Source: Eledone cirrhosa (taxonomy: Eukaryota > Mollusca > Cephalopoda > Octopoda > Eledonidae). From it: a DNA stretch of 64,000 nt. Positions 51,301-62,192 of this stretch are shown here, in pieces (the first letter of the stretch is position 1; each line of letters begins with the position of its first letter). Under the pieces are notes generated by a model. The model was not told the origin of the DNA. It saw only the letters and a program-made list of their open reading frames with translations, and ran no database searches. Location of the stretch: assembly GCA_964016885.1 (NCBI GenBank), contig OZ024742.1, forward strand, positions 14,054,622-14,118,621, given 5' to 3'. The position numbers and the translations under genes are program-made.

Positions 51301-52057
51301 CTAACCCAAGAAGTGACCAGCTGACCTAGTCTAGCCTCAATGTGAGACTTCTAACCCTATAAGTGACACCCTGACCGAGTGTATACTGAATGTGAGACCT
51401 AACCCAAGAAGTAACCACCTGACCTAGTCTAGCCTCCAATGTGAGACCTAATCCTAGAAGTGACCACCTGACCTAGTCTAGCCTCAATGTGAGACCTAAC
51501 CCTAGAAGTGACCACCTGACCTAGTCTAGCCTCAATGTGAGATCTTACTCTAGAAGTGACCACCTGACCTAGTCTAGCCTCAATGTGAGACCTAACCCTA
51601 GAAGTGACCACCTGACCTAGTCTAGCCTCAATGTGAGACCTAACCTTAGAAGTGACCACCTGACCTAATCTAGTCTCAATGTGAGACTATCTAACCCAAG
51701 AAGTGACCAGCTGACCTAGTCTAGCCTCAATGTGAGACCTTGTAACCCTAGAAGTGACCACCTGACCTAGTCTAGCCTCAATGTGAGACCTAACTCTCGA
51801 AGTGAACACCTGACCTAGTCTAGCCTCAATGTGAGACCATCTAACCCTAGAAGTGACCACCTTACCTAGTCTAGTCTCATTGTGAGACCTAACCCTAGAT
51901 GTGAACACCTGACCTAGTCTAGTCTCAATGTGAGATCTAACCCTAGAAGTGACCACCTGACCTAATCTAGCCTCAATGTGAGACTATCTAACCCTAGAAG
52001 TGACCACCTGACCTTGTCTAACCTCAATGTGAGACCTTGTAACCATAGAAGTGACCA
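48377..52057 (+). repeat. Nested HOR C1, copy 1 (3,681 bp)
   Basis: This segment is repeated immediately at 52058-55738 with spacing 3,681 bp. Both copies start at the unit preceded by different neighbours (AGAAATGAACACC before copy 1, CATAGAAGTGACC before copy 2). Markers include GATGTGACCAGCTG, CCACAATCTTTGACC, AAATGACCACC, GAAGTAACCC, ACACCCTGACC and GTATACTG. The same content opens super-unit C at 40738. The copies differ by isolated bases, such as ATCTCTAG near 54831 in copy 2. Confidence 0.87.
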
Positions 52058-55000
52058 CCTGACCTAGTCTAGTCTCAATGTGAGACCTAACCCTAGAAGT
52101 GACCACCTGACCTAATCTAGCCTCAATGTGAGACTATCTAACCCAAGAAGTGACCACCTGACCTAGTCTAGCCTCAATGTGAGACCATCTAACCCTAGAA
52201 GTGACCACCTTACCTAGTCTAACCTCAATGTGAGACCTCTAACCCTAGATGTGACCAGCTGACCTTGTCTAGCCACAATCTTTGACCTTCTATCCCTAGA
52301 AGTGACCACCTGACCTAGTCTAGCCTCAATGTGAGACCTAACCCTAGAAGTGAACACCTGGCCTAGTCTAGCCTCAATATGAGACCATCTAACCCTAGAA
52401 ATGACCACCTTGCCTAGTCTAGTCTCAATGTGAGACCTAGCCCTAGAAGTGACCACCTGACCTAGTCTAGCCTCAATGTGAGATCTAACCCTAGAAGTGA
52501 CCACCTGACTTAGTCTAGCCTGAATGTGAGACCTTCTAACCCAAGAAGTGACCAGCTGACCTAGTCTAGCCTCAATGTGAGACTTCTAACCCTAGAAGTG
52601 ACAACCTGACCTAGTGTAAACTGAATGTGAGAAGTAACCCAAGAAGTGACCACCTGACCTAGTCTAGCCTCAATGTGAGACGATCTAACCCAAGAAGTGA
52701 CCACCTGAACTAGTGTAACCTCAATGAGACCTAACCCTAGAAGTGACAACCTGACCTAGTCTAGCCTCAATGTGAGACCTAACCCTAGCAGTGACCACCT
52801 GACCTAGTCTAGCCTCAACGTGAGACCTAACCCTAGAAGTGACCACCTGACCTAATCTAGCCTCAATGTGAGACTATCTAACCCAAGAAGTGACCACCTG
52901 ACCTAGTCTAGCCTCAATGTGAGACCATCTAACCCTAGAAGTGACCACCTGACCTAGTCTAACCTCAATGTGAGACCTCTAACCCTAGAAGTGACCAGCT
53001 GACCTTGTCTAGCCTCAATGTTTGACCTTCTATCCCTAGAAGTGACCACCTGACCTAGTCGAGCCTCAATGTGAGATAATCTAACGCAAGAAGTGACCAC
53101 CTGACCTAGTGTAACCTCAATGTGAGACCTAACCCTAGAAGTGACCAGCTGACCTAGTCTAGCCTCAATGTGAGACTTCTAACCCTAGAAGTGACAACCT
53201 GACCGAGTGTAAACTGAATGTGAGACCTAACCCAAGAAGTAACCACCTGACCTAGTCTAGCCTCCAATGTGAGACCTAATCCTAGAAGTGACCACCTGAC
53301 CTAGTCTAGCCTCAATGTGAGACCTAACCCTAGAAGTGATCAGCTGACCTAGTCTAGCCTCAATGTGTGACCTATCCCTAGAAGTGACCACCTGACCTAG
53401 TGTAACCTAACCCTAGAAGTGACCAACTGACCTAGTCTAGCCTAAATGTGAGACCTAACCCTAGAAGTGACCAACTGACCTAGTCTAGCCTCAATGTGAG
53501 ACCATCTAACGCAAGAAGTGACCACCTGACCTAGTGTAACCTCATTGTGAGACATAACCCTAGAAGTGACCACCTGACCTAGTCTAACCTCAATGTGAGA
53601 CCTTTAACCCTAGAAGTGACCACCTGACCTAGTCTAGCCTCAATGTGAGACCTAACCCTAGAAGTGACCACCTGACCTAGTCTAGCCTCAATGTGAGATT
53701 TCTAACCCTAGAAGTGACAACCTGACCAAGTGTAAACTGAATGTGAGACCTTCTAACCCAAGAAGTGACCACCTGACCTAGTCTAGCCTCAATGTGAGAC
53801 CTTCTTACCCTAGAAGTGACCACCTGACCTAGTCTAGCCTCAATGTGAGACCTCACCCTAGAAGTGACCACCTCACCTAGTCTAACCTCAATGTGAGACC
53901 TCTAACCCTAAAAGTGACCAGCTGACCTTGTCTAGCCTCAATGTGTGACTTATCCCTAGAAGTGACCACCTGACCTAGTGTAACCTAAACCTAGAAGTGA
54001 CCACCTGACCTTGTCTAGCCTCACTGTGAGACCATCTAACGCAAGGAGTGACCACCTGACCTAGTGTAACCTCAATGTGAGAACTTCTAACCCTAGAAGT
54101 GACCACTTACCTAGTCTAACCTCAATGTGAGACCTAACCCTAGAAGTGACCACCAGACCTAGTCTAGCCTCAATGTGAGACCTTCTAACCCTAGAAGTGA
54201 CCACCTTACCTAGTCTAGTCTCAATGTGAGACCTAACCCTAGAAGTGACCACCTGACCTAGTCTAGCCTCAATGTGAGACCTAACCCTAGAAGTGACCAC
54301 CTGACCTAGTCTAGCCTCAATGTGAGACCTAACCTTAGAAGTGACCACCTGACCTAATCTAGTCTCAATGTGAGACTATCTAACCCAAGAAGTGACCAGC
54401 TGACCTAGTCTAGCCTCAATGTGAGACCTTGTAACCCTAGAAGTGACCACCTGACCTAGTCTAGCCTCAATGTGAGACCTAACTCTCGAAGTGAACACCT
54501 GACCTAGTCTAGCCTCAATGTGAGACCATCTAACCCTAGAAGTGACCACCTTACCTAGTCTAGTCTCATTGTGAGACCTAACCCTAGAAATGAACACCTG
54601 ACCTAGTCTAGTCTCAATGTGAGACCTAACCCTAGAAGTGACCACCTGACCTAATCTAGCCTCAATGTGAGACTATCTAACCCAAGAAGTGACCACCTGA
54701 CCTAGTCTAGCCTCAATGTGAGACCATCTAACCCTAGAAGTGACCACCTTACCTAGTCTAACCTCAATGTGAGACCTCTAACCCTAGATGTGACCAGCTG
54801 ACCTTGTCTAGCCACAATCTTTGACCTTCTATCTCTAGAAGTGACCACCTGACCTAGTCTAGCCTCAATGTGAGATAATCTAACGCAAGAAGTGACCACC
54901 TGACCTAGTGTAACCTCAATGTGAGACCTTCTAACCCTAGAACTGACCACCTGACCTAATCTAGTCTCAATGTGAGACTATCTAACCCAAGAAGTGACCA

Positions 55001-55738
55001 GCTGACCTAGTCTAGCCTCAATGTGAGACTTCTAACCCTATAAGTGACACCCTGACCGAGTGTATACTGAATGTGAGACCTAACCCAAGAAGTAACCACC
55101 TGACCTAGTCTAGCCTCCAATGTGAGACCTAATCCTAGAAGTGACCACCTGACCTAGTCTAGCCTCAATGTGAGACCTAACCCTAGAAGTGACCACCTGA
55201 CCTAGTCTAGCCTCAATGTGAGATCTTACTCTAGAAGTGACCACCTGACCTAGTCTAGCCTCAATGTGAGACCTAACCCTAGAAGTGACCACCTGACCTA
55301 GTCTAGCCTCAATGTGAGACCTAACCTTAGAAGTGACCACCTGACCTAATCTAGTCTCAATGTGAGACTATCTAACCCAAGAAGTGACCAGCTGACCTAG
55401 TCTAGCCTCAATGTGAGACCTTGTAACCCTAGAAGTGACCACCTGACCTAGTCTAGCCTCAATGTGAGACCTAACTCTCGAAGTGAACACCTGACCTAGT
55501 CTAGCCTCAATGTGAGACCATCTAACCCTAGAAGTGACCACCTTACCTAGTCTAGTCTCATTGTGAGACCTAACCCTAGATGTGAACACCTGACCTAGTC
55601 TAGTCTCAATGTGAGATCTAACCCTAGAAGTGACCACCTGACCTAATCTAGCCTCAATGTGAGACTATCTAACCCTAGAAGTGACCACCTGACCTTGTCT
55701 AACCTCAATGTGAGACCTTGTAACCATAGAAGTGACCA
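52058..55738 (+). repeat. Nested HOR C1, copy 2, also start of super-unit C copy 2
   Basis: This is at once the second 3,681-bp repeat and the first part of the second 11,320-bp super-unit. Matching to the preceding 3,681-bp copy ends near 55752, where AGTCTAGCCTC replaces AGTCTAGTCTC. Beyond that point the sequence follows 44418 onward instead. The double membership shows two nested levels of duplication above the unit level. Confidence 0.87.
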
Positions 55739-58700
55739 CCTGACCTAGTCTAGCCTCAATGTGAGACCATCTAACCCTAGAAGTGACCATCTTACCTAGT
55801 CTAGCCTCAATATGAGACCATCTAACGCAAGAAGTGACCACCTGACCTAGTGTAACCTCAATGTGAGACCTAACCCTGTAAGTGACCACCTGACCTAGTC
55901 TAGCCTCAATGTGAGACCTAACCCTAGAAGTGAACACCTGGCTTAGTCTAGCCTCAATATGAGACCATCTAACCCAAGAAGTGACCACCTGACCTAGTCT
56001 AGCCTCAATGTGAGACCATCTAACCCTAGAAGTGACCACCTGACCTAGTCTAACCTCAATGTGAGACCTCTAACCCTAGAAGTGACCAGCTGACCTTGTC
56101 TAGCCTCAATGTTTGACCTTCTATCCCTAGAAGTGACCACCTGACCGAGTCTAGCCTCAATGTGAGATAATCTAATGCAAGACGTGACCACCTGACCTAG
56201 TGTAACCTCAATGTGAGACCTAACCCTAGAAGTGACCAGCTGACCTAGTCTAGCCTCAATGTGAGACTTCTAACCCTAGAAGTGACAACCTGACCGAGTG
56301 TAAACTGAATGTGAGACCTAACCCAAGAAGTAACCACCTGACCTAGTCTAGCCTCCAATGTGAGACCTAATCCTAGAAGTGACCACCTGACCTAGTCTAG
56401 CCTCAATGTGAGACCTGACCTAGTCTAGACTCAATGTGTGACCTATCCCTAGAAGTGACCACCTGACCTAGTGTAACCTAACCCTAGAAGTGACCAACTG
56501 ACCTAGTCTAGCCTAAATGCGAGACCTAACCCTAGAAGTGACCACCTGACCTAGTCTAGCCTCAATGTGAGACCTAACCCTAGAAGTGACCACCTGACCT
56601 AGTCTAGCCTCAATGTGAGATTTCTAACCCTAGTAGTGACAACCTGACCAAGTGTAAACTGAATGTGAGATCTAACCCAAGAAGTGACCACCTGACCTAG
56701 TCTAGCCTCAATGTGAGACCTTCTAACCCTAGAAGTGACCACCTCACCTAGTCTAACCTCAATGTGAGACCTCTAACCCTAGAAGTGACCAGCTGACCGT
56801 GTCTAGCCTCAATGTGTGACTTATCCCTAGAAGTGACCACCTGACCTAGTGTAACCTAAACCTAGAAGTGACCACCTGACCTTGTCTAGCCTCACTGTGA
56901 GACCATCTAACTCAAGGAGTGACCACCTGACCTAGTGTAACCTCAATGTGACAACTTCTAAACCTAGAAGTGACCACTTACCTAGTCTAACCTCAATGTG
57001 AGACCTAACCCTAGAAATGACCACCAGACCTAGTCTAGCCTCAATGTGAGACCTAACACTAGAAGTGACCACCTGACCTAGTCTGACCTCTAACCCTGGA
57101 AGTGACCAGCTGACCTTGTCTAGTCTCAAGGTTTGACCTATCCCTAGAAGTGAGCACCTGACCTACTCTAGCCTCAATATGAGACCATCTAACGCAAGAA
57201 GTGACCACCTGACCTAGTGTAACCTCAATGTGAGTCCTAACCCTAGAAGTGACCACCTGACCTTGTCTAACCTCAATGTGAGACCTTGTAACCCTAGAAG
57301 TGACCACCTGACCTAGTCTAGCCTCAATGTGAGACCATCTAACCCTAGAAGTGACCACCTTACCTAGTCTAGCCTCAATATGAGACCATCTAACGCAAGA
57401 AGTGACCACCTGACCTAGTGTAACCTCAATGTGAGACCTAACTCTATAAGTGACCACCTGACCTAGTCTAGCCTCAATGTGAGACCTAACCCTAGAAGTG
57501 AACACCTGGCCTAGTCTAGCCTTAATATGAGACCATCTAACCCTAGAAATGACCACCTTACCTAGTCTAGTCTCAATGTGAGACCTAGCCCTAGAAGTGA
57601 CCACCTGACTTAGTCTAGCCTGAATGTGAGACCTTCTAACCCAAGAAGTGACCAGCTGACCTAGTCTAGCCTCAATGTGAGACTTCTAACCCTAGAAGTG
57701 ACAACCTGACCTAGTGTAAACTGAATGTGAGAACTAACCCAAGAAGTGACCACCTGACCTAGTCTAGCCTCAATGTGAGACGATCTAACCCAAGAAGTGA
57801 CCACCTGAACTAGTGTAACCTCAATGAGACCTAACCCTAGAAGTGACAACCTGACCTAGTCTAGCCTCAATGTGAGACCTAACCCTAGCAGTGACCACCT
57901 GACCTAGTCTAGCCTCAACGTGAGACCTAACCCTAGAAGTGACCACCTGACCTTATCTAGCCTCAATGTGAGACTATCTAACCCAAGAAGTGACCACCTG
58001 ACCTAGTCTAGCCTCAATGTGAGACCATCTAACCCTAGAAGTGACCACCTGACCTAGTCTAACCTCAATGTGAGACCTCTAACCCTAGAAGTGACCAGCT
58101 GACCTTGTCTAGCCTCAATGTTTGACCTTCTATCCCTAGAAGTGACCACCTGACCTAGTCGAGCCTCAATGTGAGATAATCTAACGCAAGAAGTGACCAC
58201 CTGACCTAGTGTAACCTCAATGTGAGACCTAACCCTAGAAGTGACCAGCTGACCTAGTCTAGCCTCAATGTGAGACTTCTAACCCTAGAAGTGACAACCT
58301 GACCGAGTGTAAACTGAATGTGAGACCTAACCCAAGAAGTAACCACCTGACCTAGTCTAGCCTCCAATGTGAGACCTAATCCTAGAAGTGACCACCTGAC
58401 CTAGTCTAGCCTCAATGTGAGACCTAACCCTAGAAGTGATCAGCTGACCTAGTCTAGCCTCAATGTGTGACCTATCCCTAGAAGTGACCACCTGACCTAG
58501 TGTAACCTAACCCTAGAAGTGACCAACTGACCTAGTCTAGCCTAAATGTGAGACCTAACCCTAGAAGTGACCAACTGACCTAGTCTAGCCTCAATGTGAG
58601 ACCATCTAATGCAAGAAGTGACCACCTGACCTAGTGTAACCTCATTGTGAGACATAACCCTAGAAGTGACCACCTGACCTAGTCTAACCTCAATGTGAGA

Positions 58701-59150
58701 CCTTTAACCCTAGAAGTGACCACCTGACCTAGTCTAGCCTCAATGTGAGACCTAACCCTAGAAGTGACCACCTGACCTAGTCTAGCCTCAATGTGAGATT
58801 TCTAACCCTAGAAGTGACAACCTGACCAAGTGTAAACTGAATGTGAGACCTTCTAACCCAAGAAGTGACCACCTGACCTAGTCTAGCCTCAATGTGAGAC
58901 CTTCTTACCCTAGAAGTGACCACCTGACCTAGTCTAGCCTCAATGTGAGACCTAACCCTAGAAGTGACCACCTCACCTAGTCTAACCTCAATGTGAGACC
59001 TCTAACCCTAAAAGTGACCAGCTGACCTTGTCTAGCCTCAATGTGTGACTTATCCCTAGAAGTGACCACCTGACCTAGTGTAACCTAAACCTAGAAGTGA
59101 CCACCTGACCTTGTCTAGCCTCACTGTGAGAGCATCTAATGCAAGGAGTG
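55739..59150 (+). repeat. Super-unit C, copy 2, later part
   Basis: This follows 44419-47830 at spacing 11,320 bp. One 48-bp unit is missing near 57600 (spacing 11,272) and one is gained near 58220 (spacing 11,320 again). A 28-bp shortened unit lies at 56401-56428, the same place as 45081-45108 in copy 1. Substitutions include GAACTAACC near 57730 and CCTTATCTAG near 57952. The copy stops at the irregular junction near 59150. Confidence 0.82.
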
Positions 59151-59200
59151 ACCACCTGTGAGAACTGACCACCTGACCTAATCTAGTCTCTATGTGAGAC
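59119..59200 (+). other. Out-of-register junction inside the satellite
   Basis: The unit at 59119 begins like 54019 (CCTCACTGTGAG) but breaks after GACCACCTG and runs into TGAGAACTGACC, then rejoins sequence equivalent to about 54940. The result is a malformed unit rather than a whole-unit join, with a net loss of about 878 bp against super-unit C. Three substitutions lie close by: GAGCATC near 59131, TAATGCAAGG near 59139 and CTCTATGTG near 59190. The join uses little or no visible homology. Confidence 0.75.
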
Positions 59201-59201
59201 T

Positions 59202-62192
59202 ATCTAACCCAAGAAGTGACCAGCTGACCTAGTCTAGCCTCAATGTGAGACTTCTAACCCTATAAGTGACACCCTGACCGAGTGTATACTGAATGTGAGA
59301 CCTAACCCAAGAAGTAACCACCTGACCTAGTCTAGCCTCCAATGTGAGACCTAATCCTAGAAGTGACCACCTGACCTAGTCTAGCCTCAATGTGAGACCT
59401 AACCCTAGAAGTGACCACCTGACCTAGTCTAGCCTCAATGTGAGATCTTACTCTAGAAGTGACCACCTGACCTAGTCTAGCCTCAATGTGAAACCTAACC
59501 CTAGAAGTGACCACCTGACCTAATCTAGTCTCAATGTGAGACTATCTAACCCAAGAAGTGACCAGCTGACCTAGTCTAGCCTCAATGTGAGACCTTGTAA
59601 CCCTAGAAGTGACCACCTGACCTAGTCTAGCCTCAATGTGAGACCTAACTCTCGAAGTGAACACCTGACCTAGTCTAGCCTCAATGTGAGACCATCTAAC
59701 CCTAGAAGTGACCACCTTACCTAGTCTAGTCTCATTGTGAGACCTAACCCTAGAAGTGACAACCTGACCTAGTGTAAACTGAATGTGAGACCTAACCCAA
59801 GAAGTGACCACCTGACCTAGTCTAGCCTCAATGTGAGACGATCTAACCCAAGAAGTGACCACCTGAACTAGTGTAACCTCAATGAGACCTAACCCAAGAA
59901 GTGACCACCTGACCTAGTCTAGCCTCAATGTGAGACGATCTAACCCAAAAAGTGACCACCTGAACTAGTGTAACCTCAATGAGACCTAACCCTAGAAGTG
60001 ACCACCTGACCTTGTCTAGCCTCACTGTGAGACCATCTAACGCAAGGAGTGACCACCTGACCTAGTGTAACCTCAATGTGAGAACTTCTAACCCTAGAAG
60101 TGACCACTTACCTAGTCTAACCTCAATGTGAGACCTAACCCTAGAAGTGACCACCAGACCTAGTCTAGCCTCAATGTGAGACCTTCTAACCCTAGAAGTG
60201 ACCACCTTACCTAGTCTAGTCTCAATGTGAGACCTAACCCTAGAAGTGACCACCTGACCTAGTCTAGCCTCAATGTGAGATCTTACTCTAGAAGTGACCA
60301 CCTGACCTAGTCTAGCCTCAATGTGAGACCTAACCCTAGAAGTGACCACCTGACCTAGTCTAGCCTCAATGTGAGACCTAACCTTAGAAGTGACCACCTG
60401 ACCTAATCTAGTCTCAATGTGAGACTATCTAACCCAAGAAGTGACCAGCTGACCTAGTCTAGCCTCAATGTGAGACCTTGTAACCCTAGAAGTGACCACC
60501 TGACCTAGTCTAGCCTCAATGTGAGACCTAACTCTCGAAGTGAACACCTGACCTAGTCTAGCCTCAATGTGAGACCATCTAACCCTAGAAGTGACCACCT
60601 GACCTAGTCTAACCTCAATGTGAGACCTCTAACCCTAGAAGTGACCAGCTGACCTTGTCTAGCCTCAATGTTTGACCTTCTATCCCTAGAAGTGACCACC
60701 TGACCGAGTCTAGCCTCAATGTGAGATAATCTAATGCAAGACGTGACCACCTGACCTAGTGTAACCTCAATGTGAGACCTAACCCTAGAAGTGACCAGCT
60801 GACCTAGTCTAGCCTCAATGTGAGACTTCTAACCCTAGAAGTGACAACCTGACCGAGTGTAAACTGAATGTGAGACCTAACCCAAGAAGTAACCACCTGA
60901 CCTAGTCTAGCCTCCAATGTGAGACCTAATCCTAGAAGTGACCACCTGACCTAGTCTAGCCTCAATGTGAGACCTGACCTAGTCTAGACTCAATGTGTGA
61001 CCTATCCCTAGAAGTGACCACCTGACCTAGTGTAACCTAACCCTAGAAGTGACCAACTGACCTAGTCTAGCCTAAATGCGAGACCTAACCCTAGAAGTGA
61101 CCACCTGACCTAGTCTAGCCTCAATGTGAGACCTAACCCTAGAAGTGACCACCTGACCTAGTCTAGCCTCAATGTGAGATTTCTAACCCTAGAAGTGACA
61201 ACCTGACCAAGTGTAAACTGAATGTGAGATCTAACCCAAGAAGTGACCACCTGACCTAGTCTAGCCTCAATGTGAGACCTTCTAACCCTAGAAGTGACCA
61301 CCTCACCTAGTCTAACCTCAATGTGAGACCTCTAACCCTAGAAGTGACCAGCTGACCGTGTCTAGCCTCAATGTGTGACTTATCCCTAGAAGTGACCACC
61401 TGACCTAGTGTAACCTAAACCTAGAAGTGACCACCTGACCTTGTCTAGCCTCACTGTGAGACCATCTAACTCAAGGAGTGACCACCTGACCTAGTGTAAC
61501 CTCAATGTGACAACTTCTAAACCTAGAAGTGACCACTTACCTAGTCTAACCTCAATGTGAGACCTAACCCTAGAAATGACCACCAGACCTAGTCTAGCCT
61601 CAATGTGAGACCTAACACTAGAAGTGACCACCTGACCTAGTCTGACCTCTAACCCTGGAAGTGACCAGCTGACCTTGTCTAGTCTCAAGGTTTGACCTAT
61701 CCCTAGAAGTGACCACCTGACCTACTCTAGCCTCAATATGAGACCATCTAACGCAAGAAGTGACCACCTGACCTAGTGTAACCTCAATGTGAGTCCTAAC
61801 CCTAGAAGTGACCACCTGACCTTGTCTAACCTCAATGTGAGACCTTGTAACCCTAGAAGTGACCACCTGACCTAGTCTAGCCTCAATGTGAGACCATCTA
61901 ACCCTAGAAGTGACCACCTTACCTAGTCTAGCCTCAATATGAGACCATCTAACGCAAGAAGTGACCACCTGACCTAGTGTAACCTCAATGTGAGACCTAA
62001 CTCTATAAGTGACCACCTGACCTAGTCTAGCCTCAATGTGAGACCTAACCCTAGAAGTGAACACCTGGCCTAGTCTAGCCTTAATATGAGACCATCTAAC
62101 CCTAGAAATGACCACCTTACCTAGTCTAGTCTCAATGTGAGACCTAGCCCTAGAAGTGACCACCTGACTTAGTCTAGCCTGAATGTGAGACC
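59202..62192 (+). repeat. Higher-order repeat D, copy 1 (2,991 bp)
   Basis: Sequence from about 59202 recurs from about 62193 at a spacing of 2,991 bp. It starts with the ACACCCTGACC and GTATACTG unit. It then carries a 97-bp two-unit duplication near 59784-59977, a stretch like 2140-2475 of HOR A near 60062-60397, a 28-bp shortened unit at 60960-60987, and the GACCTAGTCTGACC block near 61634. It appears to have been assembled from parts of super-unit C after the junction near 59150. Confidence 0.87.
59784..59977 (+). repeat. Two-unit (97-bp) tandem duplication
   Basis: A pair of units, one with GACGATCTAACCC and one with the two-base loss AATGAGACC, is present twice. The markers recur 97 bp apart at 59881 and 59978. 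The second pair has CCCAAAAAGTGACC where the first has CCCAAGAAGTGACC. Elsewhere (near 20068, 24119 and 46389) the pair occurs once. The duplication is carried in both copies of HOR D. Confidence 0.8.

Larger units (their letters stand above)
40738..52057 (+). repeat. Super-unit C, copy 1 (11,320 bp)
   Basis: Sequence from about 40738 recurs from 52058 at a spacing of 11,320 bp, checked at many landmarks across roughly 41-46 kb against 52-57 kb and again at 47.5 against 58.8 kb. It is itself composite. The part 40738-48376 (7,639 bp) begins with about 3.4 kb that is repeated as the part 48377-52057 (3,681 bp). At about 50 bp per unit the super-unit contains roughly 229 satellite units. Substitutions against copy 2 are few, for example ACAACCAGACC near 41285 where copy 2 has ACAACCTGACC. 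Confidence 0.87.

Noticed and set aside
59119..59200. Insertion of foreign DNA at the malformed unit
   Set aside because: Every base on both sides can be assigned to satellite units. The irregularity is a junction, not an insertion.
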